Source: Streptomyces sp. NBC_00663
Lineage (GTDB): Bacteria; Actinomycetota; Actinomycetes; Streptomycetales; Streptomycetaceae
Direction of reading: 5' to 3'
Length of the DNA: 64,000 nucleotides
Assembly: GCF_036226885.1 (NCBI RefSeq)
Contig: NZ_CP109027.1
Coordinates: 6,262,001 to 6,326,000 of the forward strand
The notes under the pieces were generated by a model. That model did no database searches and was not told the DNA's origin. It worked only from the letters and a program-made list of their open reading frames with translations. This document shows, in pieces, positions 41,796 to 50,700 of the stretch. Numbering within the stretch: the first letter of the stretch is position 1; every line of letters starts with the position of its first letter. The position numbers and the translations under genes were made by a program.

Positions 41796-42689
41796 TCAAC
41801 CCTTTACTCCGGTGAGCGTGACACCCTCCACGAACGCCTTCTGTGCGAAGAAGAACACGAGGATCACGGGGGCCATGACCAGCACGGTCGCGGCCATGGT
41901 CAGGTTCCAGTCGGTGTGGTGGGCGCCCTTGAAGGACTCCAGGCCGTAGCTGAGGGTCCAGGCACCGGGGTTCTCGGAGGTGTAGATCTGGGGGCCGAAG
42001 TAGTCGTTCCAGGCGTTGAAGAACTGGAAGAGGGCCACCGCGGCGATACCGGGCTTCGCCATGGGGAGGACGACCTTCAGCAGGGTGCGCAGATCTCCGC
42101 AGCCGTCCACCTTCGCCGCGTCGAGGTACTCGTTGGGGATCGTCATCAGGAACTGGCGGAGCAGGAAGATGGAGAACGCGTCGCCGAACGCCAGCGGGAT
42201 GATCAGCGGCCACAGGGTGCCCGAGAGGTCCAACTGCTTGGCCCAGAACAGGTACATCGGGATGACGACCACCTGGGGCGGCAGCATCATCATCGAGATC
42301 ACCAGCATCAGGGAGAGGTTGCGGCCCCGGAAGCGGAACTTGGCGAGCGCGTACGCCACGGGGATCGACGACACGACGACGAGGACGGTGCCGGCGCCGG
42401 CGTAGAGCAGCGTGTTCTTCCACCAGGTCAGGAAGCCCGGGGTGTCGAAGACCTTCTGGTAGTTGGACCACTCCCAGGTGTGCGGGATCAGGTCGCGGCT
42501 CAGGGCCTGGTCGTCGCTCATGAGCGAGGTCAGGAAGACGAACACGAAGGGGAGCGTGAAGAACAGGGCCGCGGCGATGCCGAGGGAGTGGATCGCTATC
42601 CATTCCAGGAGCGCTTTGCGGCGGGCCGTGCGTGCGGCGGGGGAGGCCGGCTCCTTCAACTCCACCGGCCGGTCCATTACTTGGGTCAT
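41796..42689 (-). CDS. csnG: CsnG, sugar ABC transporter permease (MalG type)
   Basis: A 297-residue inner-membrane permease with six helices. The EAA loop is YLDAAKVDGCGDLRTLLKVVLPMAKPGI. It pairs with CsnF to import glucosamine oligosaccharides released from chitosan. No ATPase is encoded in the cluster, so it probably uses a shared MsiK-type ATPase, as other Streptomyces sugar importers do. 3 nt separate it from csnF. Confidence 0.93.
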   Translation of the reverse strand: MTQVMDRPVELKEPASPAARTARRKALLEWIAIHSLGIAAALFFTLPFVFVFLTSLMSDDQALSRDLIPHTWEWSNYQKVFDTPGFLTWWKNTLLYAGAGTVLVVVSSIPVAYALAKFRFRGRNLSLMLVISMMMLPPQVVVIPMYLFWAKQLDLSGTLWPLIIPLAFGDAFSIFLLRQFLMTIPNEYLDAAKVDGCGDLRTLLKVVLPMAKPGIAAVALFQFFNAWNDYFGPQIYTSENPGAWTLSYGLESFKGAHHTDWNLTMAATVLVMAPVILVFFFAQKAFVEGVTLTGVKG

Positions 42690-42692
42690 CTG

Positions 42693-43634
42693 TCAGTCAC
42701 CTGCCTGGATGAGACCGCCGCGGCGCCGCATCAGGAACGCGGTGAAGGCCATGGAGAGGGCGAAGAGGACGAGGGCGACCACACAGGCCGAGCCGTAGTC
42801 GAAGCGCTGGAAGCCCAGGTTGTAGATGAGTTGGGGGAGCGTCAGGGTCGACTTCTCCGGGTAGCCGGGCTCGAACAAGGTGCCCGCGCCCTGGATCACC
42901 CCCGAGGCGACCTTCCCGGCGACCAGCGGCTGGGTGTAGCACTGCATCGCCGCGATCACCCCGGTGACCACCGCGAACATGATGATCGGCGAGATGTTGG
43001 GGATGGTGACGTAGCGGAAGCGCTGCCACGCCGACGCCCCGTCCAGCTCGGCCGCCTCGTACTGCTCCTTCGGTACGTCGAGCAGCGCGGCCATGAAGAT
43101 GACCATCAGGTCGCCCACGCCCCACAGGAAGAGGAGGGTGAGGGCCGGCTTGGACCAGCTGGGGTCGTTGAACCAGCCCGGGGCCGGGATGCCGACCTTC
43201 TCCAGGATCGAGTTGACCGGGCCGGTCCCGGGGTTGAAGAGGAAGGCGAAGGCCATCGTGGCCGCGACCGGCGGGGCGAGGTAGGGCAGGTAGAAGAGGG
43301 TGCGGAAGACACCTGCGCCGGTCTTGATCTTGGTGATGAGGAGACCGATGCCGAGTCCGAACAGGACCCGCAGGGTCACCGTGATCACCACCAGCCACAG
43401 GGTGTTGCGCAGCGCGGGCCAGAAGTAGGGGTAGCTCTCGAAGACGTAGGTCCAGTTCTTCGTCCCGCTCCAGGTCGGCGGCTTGAAGCCGTCGTAGTGC
43501 ATGAAGGAGAAGTAGAGCGTCGAGATCATCGGGTACGCGAAGAAGACCGTGAAACCGATCAGCCAGGGGGACATGAAGGCGGCCGTACGGAGGGCCGCTC
43601 GGCGGCGTTTCGACGCCAACGTGACGGTGCTCAT
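42693..43634 (-). CDS. csnF: CsnF, sugar ABC transporter permease (MalF type)
   Basis: A 313-residue permease with six helices, the first at AAFMSPWLIGFTVFFAYPMI. The EAA loop is QYEAAELDGASAWQRFRYVTIPNISPII. The ATG 2 nt after the csnE stop (MSTVTLASKRRRAAL) was chosen; a longer frame running through csnE is a shadow. It forms the membrane channel with CsnG. Confidence 0.93.
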   Translation of the reverse strand: MSTVTLASKRRRAALRTAAFMSPWLIGFTVFFAYPMISTLYFSFMHYDGFKPPTWSGTKNWTYVFESYPYFWPALRNTLWLVVITVTLRVLFGLGIGLLITKIKTGAGVFRTLFYLPYLAPPVAATMAFAFLFNPGTGPVNSILEKVGIPAPGWFNDPSWSKPALTLLFLWGVGDLMVIFMAALLDVPKEQYEAAELDGASAWQRFRYVTIPNISPIIMFAVVTGVIAAMQCYTQPLVAGKVASGVIQGAGTLFEPGYPEKSTLTLPQLIYNLGFQRFDYGSACVVALVLFALSMAFTAFLMRRRGGLIQAGD

Positions 43635-43636
43635 GG

Positions 43637-44971
43637 CTACTTCGCCTGCGCGATGTCCGTGTCGATCTGCTGGGCCGCGGCGGTGAGACCGGCCTTGAGG
43701 TCCTTGGTCCGGCCGCTCTCGTAGTCGTAGCCCAGGTTCTGGATCGTGGAGAGGTACACGCCGCCGTTGAGGGAGGCGGGGCTCGTCGTGGAGTCCGGGT
43801 TCGCCGCGATGTCCAGGAAGGTCTTGAAGCGCGGGTCGTACTTCAGCTTCGGGGACTTCAGGGCGTCCAGCGTGGAGGGCACGTTGTGGATGGCGTTGGA
43901 GAAGCCCACCACCGCGTCCGTGTCCGTGGTGATGTACTTGACCAGCTCCCAGGCCGCGTTCTGCTTCTTGCTGGTGGCGGCGATGCCGGTGATCGTGCCG
44001 GTGATGTAGCCCTTGCCGTACTGGTCCGCCTGGTCGTCGGGGACGGGCAGCGGGGCCACCCCGATCTCGAAGCCGGGCTTGGCCTCCAGGGCCATGCCGA
44101 GGCGCCATTCACCGTCGAGCTGCATGGCCACCTGGCCGGTGTGGAAGGGGTGCTTGGGGCCCCACTCGTCGCCCAGCTTGGAGCGGTACTTCTCCAGCTT
44201 CTGGTAGCCGCCGAGTTCGTCGACCAGCTTCTTCTGCGTGGTGAACGCGGCGGCGACCGCCGGATCCGTGGCGACCGTCGACTTGCCTGCCTTGTCGAAG
44301 TACGTCGGGGAGAACTGGCCCATGTAGTGCTCTGTCGTGGTCTCCCAGCCGTGATAGTTCGGCATGAAGCCGAGCTGCTTGAAGCTGTCGCCCTGAGGGA
44401 TCGTCAACTTCTTGGCATCGGCCTCGAATTCGGACCAGGTCTTCGGCGGAGCGGTGATGCCGGCCTTCTCGAACGCGGTCTTGTTGTAGTAGAGGCCGTA
44501 CGCGTCACCGAGCAGGGGCGCCGTGCAGCGGTCGCCCTCGAACTGGGTGTACTCGTTCATCGCCGTCGGGAAGGTCTTGGCCGGGTCGATGTCCGCCTTC
44601 TCGAAGAACGGGTTGAGGTCGACCAGGGCGCCGGAGGAGCAGAACTTGCCGACGGCGTTGGTGGTGAAGGACGACATCACGTCGGGTGCCTTGGAACCGC
44701 CCGCGCGCAGCGCCTGGTTGATCTTGTCGTCCGTCATGTTGCCGACGACGTTCACGTGGATGTTGGGATGCGCCTTCTCGAAGCCGGCGATCAGGGACTT
44801 GACCGCCTTCACCTCGTTCGGCGCGCTCCACGCGTGCCAGAAGTTGATCGTCGTCTCGGCGGAGGCGTCGTCGTCGGCACCGGAGGTGGACTGGCCGGTA
44901 CAGGCTGCCGTGGTCAGGAGGGCGATGGAGGAAAGCAGGGCAAATGCCGTTGTTCGGGCACGCTTGGGCAT
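43637..44971 (-). CDS. csnE: CsnE, glucosamine-oligomer-binding lipoprotein
   Basis: A 444-residue family-1 solute-binding protein. The lipobox is LLTTAAC with C24 as the lipid-modified residue. The mature domain shows TTINFWHAWSAPNEVKAVKSLIAGFEKAHPNIHVNVV, LLGDAYGLYYNKTAFEKAG and GQVAMQLDGEWRLG. In S. coelicolor CsnE binds chitosan-derived glucosamine oligosaccharides. It is the first structural gene after csnR, 42 nt downstream, with GGAGA before the ATG. Confidence 0.93.
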   Translation of the reverse strand: MPKRARTTAFALLSSIALLTTAACTGQSTSGADDDASAETTINFWHAWSAPNEVKAVKSLIAGFEKAHPNIHVNVVGNMTDDKINQALRAGGSKAPDVMSSFTTNAVGKFCSSGALVDLNPFFEKADIDPAKTFPTAMNEYTQFEGDRCTAPLLGDAYGLYYNKTAFEKAGITAPPKTWSEFEADAKKLTIPQGDSFKQLGFMPNYHGWETTTEHYMGQFSPTYFDKAGKSTVATDPAVAAAFTTQKKLVDELGGYQKLEKYRSKLGDEWGPKHPFHTGQVAMQLDGEWRLGMALEAKPGFEIGVAPLPVPDDQADQYGKGYITGTITGIAATSKKQNAAWELVKYITTDTDAVVGFSNAIHNVPSTLDALKSPKLKYDPRFKTFLDIAANPDSTTSPASLNGGVYLSTIQNLGYDYESGRTKDLKAGLTAAAQQIDTDIAQAK

Positions 44972-45013
44972 GGCGAAGTCTCCCTGGGGCGGGGAAGGGG
45001 ATGGGAGGAGGGT

Positions 45014-46207
45014 TCAGCGCGAGGTGTCGAAGACCTCATCGCGGGTGGCCGCCAGCGCGCTCTCCAACGCGCCGCGCAGCACGGGCTGTTCGGATACGTC
45101 GCCGACGACGAGGTGGGGGCGGGCCGCGGCCAGCTCCTCCAGTTCGGACTGGACGAGTGAGCGCAGCGGCTCGCCGCCGGCGGTGAGGGAAGCGCCGCTC
45201 AGGACGACGAGTTCCGGGTCGAGGACGGAGACGAGCGAGGCCAGACCGGTGGCGAGGCGGGTCGCGTACGTCTCCAACAGCTGTTGGTGGGCGGGGTCTT
45301 CGGAGGTTGCGGCGCGGGCGACGAGGGCGGCGGCGACCTCGGCGTACGGGCCGTTCGGGATGTCGTCGACGCCGAGTTCGCGGGCGAGCCGGGGGATGGC
45401 CTGGGAACCGGCCAGCTCCTGGTAGCCGCCGCTGTTGGCCTTGGTGACCTGCCGTACCAGCGGGGTGCCCGGCACCGGCAGGAAGCCGACCTCGCCCGCG
45501 CCGCCGGTCCAGCCGCGGTGCAGCCGGCCGCCGAGGACGAGCGCGGCGCCGAGACCGCCCTCGTTCCACAGCAGGACGAAGTCGTCGTGGCCGCGGGCCG
45601 CGCCGAGCCGCTGCTCGGCCACGGCGACGAGGTTGACGTCGTTCTCGTACTCCACCGGCATCGGCAGCGCGGCGGCGATCTCGTCGAGGAGGGCCGGGGT
45701 GTGCCAGCCGGGGAGGTGGGAGGCGTAGCGCAGTCGGCCGGTGTTGGGGTCGAAGGCGCCGGGGGTGCCGATGACGAGGCGATGCACGTCGGCACGGGCC
45801 AGGCCCGCTGCCTTGGCGGCGCCGTCGAGGGCGTCGGTGACCTGCTGCACGACCGGGGTGCCGGTCCGCCTGCCGGGGGTGGGCAGTTCGTACGAACCCA
45901 CGGTGCGGCCGGTGATGTCGGCGACGGCGGCGAGGACACGTTCGGGGGTGACGTCGAGGCCGGCCGCGTGGGCGGCGGCCGGATTCACCTCGTACAGCTG
46001 GGCGTTGGGGCCGGGCCTGCCCTCGGTGGTGCCGCCGGCCAGTACCAGTCCGGCGGCTTCCAGCCGGGCCAGCAGCTGGGACGCGGTCGGCTTGGACAGG
46101 CCGGTGAGCTTGCCGATCCGGGTGCGGGACAGCTGCCCGTGCTCCAGCAGGAGGTCGAGGGCGGCACGGTCGTTCATCGCGCGGAGTGTGCGCGGGGTGC
46201 CGGCCAT
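45014..46207 (-). CDS. csnR: CsnR, ROK-family transcriptional repressor
   Basis: A 397-residue protein. The N-terminal winged HTH (about 8-65: ALDLLLEHGQLSRTRIGKLTGLSKPTASQLLARLEAAGLV) is followed by a ROK/ASKHA sugar-binding domain with LVIGTPGAFDPNTG, EYENDVNLVAVAEQRLG, LLWNEGGLGAALVLGGRLHRGWTGGAGEVGFLPV and LVVLSGASLTAGG. The classic ROK zinc-binding cysteine motif is absent. CsnR represses csnR-K and the chitosanase gene until glucosamine oligomers appear. It leads the operon and has a CsnR-box-like palindrome 70 nt upstream. Confidence 0.92.
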   Translation of the reverse strand: MAGTPRTLRAMNDRAALDLLLEHGQLSRTRIGKLTGLSKPTASQLLARLEAAGLVLAGGTTEGRPGPNAQLYEVNPAAAHAAGLDVTPERVLAAVADITGRTVGSYELPTPGRRTGTPVVQQVTDALDGAAKAAGLARADVHRLVIGTPGAFDPNTGRLRYASHLPGWHTPALLDEIAAALPMPVEYENDVNLVAVAEQRLGAARGHDDFVLLWNEGGLGAALVLGGRLHRGWTGGAGEVGFLPVPGTPLVRQVTKANSGGYQELAGSQAIPRLARELGVDDIPNGPYAEVAAALVARAATSEDPAHQQLLETYATRLATGLASLVSVLDPELVVLSGASLTAGGEPLRSLVQSELEELAAARPHLVVGDVSEQPVLRGALESALAATRDEVFDTSR

Positions 46208-46276
46208 GTGTACCCCTCTCCCGGGACTGTTCCGCAGTGGACTCTACGGACAGCAGACTTTACGGACCATGACTGT

Positions 46277-46291
46277 TAGGAAGGTTTCCTA
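46277..46291. promoter_or_regulatory. CsnR box
   Basis: TAGGAA-GGT-TTCCTA, a perfect palindrome around a 3-nt centre, about 70 nt upstream of csnR. It resembles the AGGAAA-type CsnR box I recall for chitosanase promoters. Between it and the csnR start are direct repeats GACTCTACGGAC (46240-46251) and GACTTTACGGAC (46256-46267). GGTCTGGACC (46310-46319) is a further short inverted repeat. Confidence 0.8.
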
Positions 46292-46340
46292 TCGGATGCG
46301 AGGAACATAGGTCTGGACCGTGGGGGAGTCAAGAGGCGCA

Positions 46341-46388
46341 GAACAAACCGCCCCCGCAGGAAACGGAGTCGTTACCTGCGGGGGCGGT
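46341..46388 (-). terminator. Terminator of secreted protein gene
   Basis: A perfect 14-bp GC-rich stem (46347-46360 with 46375-46388) and 14-nt loop. On the minus strand it is followed by TTTGTTC, which fits the gene ending at 46427. Confidence 0.88.
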
Positions 46389-46426
46389 GGGCGGGGAGGG
46401 AGGGGTTGTGAAGGGGGCTGTGACGC

Positions 46427-47260
46427 CTACTGCACGTCTATGTAGTCGCCGGTCGCCTTCGCCGACGCCGTCGTGGTCGTGCCCGCGAAGGTGTAGCGGT
46501 AGTAGCCGTCCTTGGTGGCCGTCACCGTCGTCTTGAGGGCGCCGGTGGTCGAGGACGTCACCGTCTTGACGGTGCTGTAGGTGTCCGAGCCCTTGGCGCG
46601 GAACTGGAGCGTGGCCTTCTGCGAGGTGTAGGCGGAGTAGGAGCCGGTCCACCAGTTGGCCCGGGTCAGCTTGCCGCTGACCGTGATGGTCCTGCCCTTC
46701 TTCACCGGCTCCGGCGAGGCGTTGACGGTGACCTTGGCGGCGCGCTTGAGCTGGACGCTGCCCTTGTTGCCCCAGGCCGCGTAGCCGTACTCGAGGCTGA
46801 TGTGGTCGTCCGAGTCGTCGTCGTCCGCGTTCATCTGGCCGTAGAAGCCGCCGACCGTCCAGGTGGTGGCGTCCGCGGCCTCGAAGAGGTCGTACTCCGG
46901 GTCGATGCTGAAGGTGTCGGAGCAGGACTCCGTGACCGTGGTGTCCGTCGTCGACGTGGTGGTGCAGGTCGGCGAGAAGGAGCCCTCGATCACGTTGTCG
47001 GAGTTCGCGAGGCCGCCGCGGTAGATCATGATGCCGGCGGCGTTGTTCTCGTAGTCGATCGTCAGGTCGGAGGGGCGGGTCAGGGTGTACGTCACCGGGA
47101 CCTGCACCTCCTTCGTGGTGCCGACGGTGATCGCCTTGCCGTTGTTGACGGTCACGTCCGCGAAGACGAGGTCCGGCGTGGCGGCCTGTGCGGCGGGCAC
47201 GGCCAGCGCGGACAGAGCCAGGGCGCCGGTCACGGCGGCGCCGATGGCGAGCTTTCTCAT
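46427..47260 (-). CDS. Secreted protein of unknown function, beta-rich
   Basis: A 277-residue protein with a Sec signal peptide (MRKLAIGAAVTGALALSALAVPAAQAA). The N-terminal mature half has two cysteines (SPTCTTTS, ESCSDTF) and an acidic DDDDSDD loop. The C-terminal half has KVTVNASPEPVKKGRTITVSGKLTRANWW ... ATLQFRAKGSDTYSTVKTVTSSTTGALKTTVTATKDGYYRYTFAG, a pattern typical of Ig-like domains of Streptomyces secreted proteins. The ATG has GGGAAAC upstream. It has its own terminator. Function not recognised. Confidence 0.8.
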   Translation of the reverse strand: MRKLAIGAAVTGALALSALAVPAAQAATPDLVFADVTVNNGKAITVGTTKEVQVPVTYTLTRPSDLTIDYENNAAGIMIYRGGLANSDNVIEGSFSPTCTTTSTTDTTVTESCSDTFSIDPEYDLFEAADATTWTVGGFYGQMNADDDDSDDHISLEYGYAAWGNKGSVQLKRAAKVTVNASPEPVKKGRTITVSGKLTRANWWTGSYSAYTSQKATLQFRAKGSDTYSTVKTVTSSTTGALKTTVTATKDGYYRYTFAGTTTTASAKATGDYIDVQ

Positions 47261-47522
47261 GTGTTTCCCCACATTCGGAAGCGGGCCCCTGGGCGTTGCG
47301 CTCCAGAACAAGGGCCCGCTGACGGCTCGAACCTAGACGGGAGGTGGCGTGGAGGGAATGCGGGCGGGGTGTGAACATCATTAATTCCGGCGCGGGGTGC
47401 GGGCCCGGTCCCGGAGCCGTCACGAGTTCATCACGATCACGCCTTTTCGCAGGTAGGGGGTGTTGCTTCACAGGTTCCTGCTCTTTCATCCGGCTGCGGA
47501 ACACGAAGGGGAGGGGAACCCT

Positions 47523-48167
47523 GTGAACAACTCGGCTCGACGTGCCGTGCCCGCGGTGCTGTGGTGCGCGGCCGTCGCTCTCGGCGTGAGCGGATGCCGG
47601 GTGGGCGGCGACGACTCGACGGCCGTGGCACGTACGACGGTCAAGGCTTCGCCGGCGGGGTGTGCGGGTGGGGAGATCCGATGGGGGCGGGTCACCAGGG
47701 AACCGACGCTCATCGCGGTGTCCCGGCCGGTCGAGGTCGGGCAGGACGACGGGTGGGTGACCATCACGCCCGCGCGGCTGCGGGAGTTGGAGCCGCGGAT
47801 CGAGGTGAGCGGCGAGGGTCCGTCCACCCGGCGGCTCTACGCCTCGCTCGCGAAGCAGCTGAAGCACTGGTCCGCGTCGGAGCTGGCGAAGCCGGGCACC
47901 ACGTCCGCCGACGCGGAGGAGGCCGACCGCATCGACTTCCACGGCGCCGGCGTCTTCGCGACAGCGCAGGCGGTCCGGGCCGTGGACGCCAGCTTCACGG
48001 CGGACTGCCCCGACGGCACCCGTACACGCGTCTACGGCAGTGTCTCCACCTATCTCCCCGGCACCCTCAGCACCTCACTGGCGTGCGGCTACGACCCCAC
48101 CGAGCACGGCTCGGACGAGCCGTGGGTCGCGGAGGCCTATGAACTCGCCTGCGGAGACGGACCGTGA
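47523..48167 (+). CDS. Putative lipoprotein
   Basis: A 214-residue protein. The start GTG follows GGGGAGGGGA. Its N-terminus has arginines, a hydrophobic core and a VSGC lipobox (Cys near residue 25). The exported domain shows GEIRWGRVTREPTLIAVS, WVTITPARLRELEPRIE and cysteine pairs (DCPDGTR ... LACGYDPTEH ... ELACGDGP). No family is recognised. Its stop overlaps the next GTG (GTGA), starting a three-gene membrane operon. Confidence 0.78.
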   Translation: MNNSARRAVPAVLWCAAVALGVSGCRVGGDDSTAVARTTVKASPAGCAGGEIRWGRVTREPTLIAVSRPVEVGQDDGWVTITPARLRELEPRIEVSGEGPSTRRLYASLAKQLKHWSASELAKPGTTSADAEEADRIDFHGAGVFATAQAVRAVDASFTADCPDGTRTRVYGSVSTYLPGTLSTSLACGYDPTEHGSDEPWVAEAYELACGDGP

Positions 48168-48772
48168 AGCTGCTCATGGCGTGCTGGCGGGCGGCCGTGG
48201 CCGTCCAGTCGCCGCTGATGGTGGTCCAGCTGCTCGCCGGGCTCGTGGACGACGGGTTCACCTGGGGCAACCTGGGCCAGGAGGCGGCGACCGCGGTCCT
48301 GGCGTGGGGCACCGTCGGCCTCGTCTGGGCGGCGCTGGCGTGGTGGTGGCTCAGACGCCGGTCGCGGACGGCCGGACTCACGTTCTCCGCGGCGGTCCTG
48401 GACGACCGGCAGCGGCATCTGCTGCGCGCGGCGGACGTCTCGGACGGCTGGCCGGAGCGGACGCGGGAGCGGCTGGCCTCCGCCGAGCGCGCCTTCCTGG
48501 CCACCGAGAAGGGACAGGAGGAGGGGCAGGAGAAGGGTCAGGAGAAGGGGCAGGAGACGGGACAGGAGCAGGTCTGCTTCCGGTGGCGCCCGGGACGGTC
48601 GGACCACTCGGTGTACGGCTCCCTGGCCTTCGACCCGGCCACCGGCACGGTCCTCGTCGACCTCCGCGACGGCGAGGGACACCTCGGGGTGGCCGGCCTG
48701 CGCAGGGGCACGGCGTTCGTCGCGGTGTGCCAGGTCGCGGGGGAGCTGGAGCTGACGGGGGCGGGCGGGTGA
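48164..48772 (+). CDS. Membrane protein with KGQE repeats, unknown function
   Basis: A 202-residue protein coupled to the lipoprotein gene by a GTGA overlap. Two N-terminal helices (about 10-30 and 43-63, ATAVLAWGTVGLVWAALAWWWL) precede a cytoplasmic region. That region includes GQEEGQEKGQEKGQETGQEQ (a short charged repeat, near 118-137) and FRWRPGRSDHSVYGSLAFDPATGTVLVDLRDG. No family is recognised. The repeat probably arose by slippage and may vary between strains. Confidence 0.72.
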   Translation: MKLLMACWRAAVAVQSPLMVVQLLAGLVDDGFTWGNLGQEAATAVLAWGTVGLVWAALAWWWLRRRSRTAGLTFSAAVLDDRQRHLLRAADVSDGWPERTRERLASAERAFLATEKGQEEGQEKGQEKGQETGQEQVCFRWRPGRSDHSVYGSLAFDPATGTVLVDLRDGEGHLGVAGLRRGTAFVAVCQVAGELELTGAGG

Positions 48773-49161
48773 TCGGCGAGGTGTACGACGGGACCGTGAT
48801 CGCCGTGGGGTGCGCGCTGGTAGCGCTGGGAGCCTTCACCGTGGTGACGGGCCGATGGCCGCGCCGGTCCTCGGCGGTGCCCCGGCCTCGGTGGAAGGGG
48901 GTGTGGGCGGTGTGTCTCGGGCTGGTGGGGCTGGCGCCGCCGGCGGGGCCGGTCCTCGGCGGCCCGGAGTATGCGGTGACGCTGCTGTTGGCGGCGAGTG
49001 TCGTGGCGCTCGTTCTCAGCCGGGCGCCCCCGTCGTGGAATGGCCTCCGCCGATGTCCCCCGTCGTGGAATGGGCTCCGCTGGCGCCCCCGTCGTGGAAT
49101 GGCCTCCCCCGACGTCCCCCGTCGTGGAATGGGCTCCGCTGGCGCCCCCGTCGTGGAATGA
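48769..49161 (+). CDS. Small membrane protein with repeat-derived C-terminus
   Basis: A 130-residue protein starting at GTG 48769, overlapping the preceding stop. Three hydrophobic segments (VIAVGCALVALGAFTVVTG, GVWAVCLGLVGLAPPAG, VTLLLAASVVALVLS) occupy about 1-85. The last 45 residues (APPSWNGLRRCPPSWNGL ...) are translated from a 29/30-bp tandem repeat, and the stop arises from a variant base in that repeat. The ancestral protein may have ended near residue 86. Function unknown. Confidence 0.6.
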   Translation: MIGEVYDGTVIAVGCALVALGAFTVVTGRWPRRSSAVPRPRWKGVWAVCLGLVGLAPPAGPVLGGPEYAVTLLLAASVVALVLSRAPPSWNGLRRCPPSWNGLRWRPRRGMASPDVPRRGMGSAGAPVVE

Positions 49162-49270
49162 CCTCCGCCGATGTCCCCGTCGTGGAATGGCCTCCCCCGA
49201 CGTCCCCCTCGCGCGATGACCTCCGCCGGCGCCCCCTCACAGAATGACCTCCGCCGGCGCTTCCCTCGCG
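49021..49270. repeat. 29/30-bp tandem repeat, about 8 copies
   Basis: CGTCGTGGAATGG units start at 49031, 49061, 49090, 49120, 49149 and 49178 (period 29-30 bp, alternating CTCCGCCGATG and CTCCGCTGGCG type tails), then two to three degenerate copies to about 49270. No spacers are seen. The array overlaps the 3' end of the small membrane protein gene and its stop. Confidence 0.93.
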
Positions 49271-49325
49271 GAACGCCAGAAGGTGGCGCCGGGATCAGCC
49301 CACGGCGCCGCCCTTCTCGTACCCG

Positions 49326-50408
49326 CTACTTCTGGGTGAGCGGTGTTGCTGCCTGGGCCTGGGGGGAGGCGGTGTTGGAGTAGGCCGATGGGGCCGCCAT
49401 GCCGGCGGTGGGGTCGGATACGGGCTCGGGGTCGGCTGCGACGGCCGGGCCGCCGACGATGTCGATGTCCGCGGCGTCGAAGGCCCGCTTGACGCGCCAG
49501 CGGAGTTCGCGCTCCACGGTGAGGGCCTTGCCCGGCATCGTCTTGGCCGAGACGCGCACGATCATCGAGTCCAGGAGGACGCTGTCCAGGCCCAGGACCT
49601 CGATCGGGCCCCACAGGAGCTCGTTCCAGGGCTCTTCCTTGCTCATGCGCTCGGCGACCTCGTCGATCGTCGCCTTGACCTTGTCCAGGTCCTCGTCCGA
49701 GCGGACCGTCACGTCGACGCCGGCCGTGGCCCAGCCCTGGGAGAGGTTGCCGATGCGCTTGACCTCGCCGTTGCGGACGTACCAGATCTCGCCGTTGTCG
49801 CCGCGCAGCTTCGTGACGCGCAGGCCCACCTCGATCACTTCGCCCGACGCCACTCCCGCGTCGATCGTGTCGCCCACGCCGTACTGGTCCTCCAGGATCA
49901 TGAAGACGCCGGAGAGGAAGTCCGTGACCAGGTTGCGGGCGCCGAAGCCGATCGCCACGCCCGCCACACCGGCCGAGGCCAGCAGCGGGGCGAGGTTGAT
50001 CTCGAAGGTGCCGAGGATCATCAGGGCCGCGGTGCCCATGATGATGAAGCTGGCCACCGAGCGCAGCACCGAACCGATCGCCTGGGACCGCTGACGGCGC
50101 CGCTCGACATTGACCAGCAGGCCGCCGAGCGCGGTGCCGTCGACCGCCTGGACCGTGCGGTTCATGCGGTCTATCAGCTTGGTGATCGCCCGCCGTACGG
50201 CGACTCTCAGCACCGCCGCTATCACCAGGATCAGCAGCACGCGCAGACCGATCGCCAGCCAGGTCGACCAGTTCTGCTCGACCCAGCTCGCGGCGTTCGT
50301 CGCGCTCTCCTGGGCGTCCTGGAGCGAGGGGACGGTCGCGGTCTGGCTCTCCGAGGGAGAGGGCGACGGGGTCGCGGTCGCGGCCAGTAGGACGGCGGGC
50401 AAGGACAC
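49326..50408 (-). CDS. MscS-family mechanosensitive channel
   Basis: A 360-residue protein. Helices are at about 50-70 and 115-135, with the pore-type helix LAPLLASAGVAGVAIGFGARNLVTDFLSGVFMI. The beta domain follows (GDTIDAGVASGEVIEVGLRVTKLRGDNGEIWYVRNGEVKRIGNLSQGW). The C-terminal tail is Ala/Pro-rich. It releases osmolytes on hypo-osmotic shock. The GTG start has GGAGG upstream and leaves a short extracytoplasmic Ser/Thr/Pro-rich N-terminus. It is monocistronic. Confidence 0.93.
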   Translation of the reverse strand: MSLPAVLLAATATPSPSPSESQTATVPSLQDAQESATNAASWVEQNWSTWLAIGLRVLLILVIAAVLRVAVRRAITKLIDRMNRTVQAVDGTALGGLLVNVERRRQRSQAIGSVLRSVASFIIMGTAALMILGTFEINLAPLLASAGVAGVAIGFGARNLVTDFLSGVFMILEDQYGVGDTIDAGVASGEVIEVGLRVTKLRGDNGEIWYVRNGEVKRIGNLSQGWATAGVDVTVRSDEDLDKVKATIDEVAERMSKEEPWNELLWGPIEVLGLDSVLLDSMIVRVSAKTMPGKALTVERELRWRVKRAFDAADIDIVGGPAVAADPEPVSDPTAGMAAPSAYSNTASPQAQAATPLTQK

Positions 50409-50700
50409 GGCAGGTACCTCCAGGTGCAGCGTCCGCCGCCCGGCGTACGGGCAAGGTCACGGAAAGGTCACCGGGCGGCAGGCCCACCACACTAACGGTG
50501 CATCGTGTGTGGATCGTCGCCATGTTCGAGGGAGAGACCGTGCTCACCTGGGGATGCTGAAAGCAGTGGTCGCAGGTGTGGTCGAAAACACTCCCAGCCC
50601 GTTACCGGGAGATGGTGGCGCTTCCACCAGGCATGAGGGGAGACTGACTACAGATCGTCCCGGCGCAAGCCACGCGCCGCCGACGCCCAAGGAGGCATCC

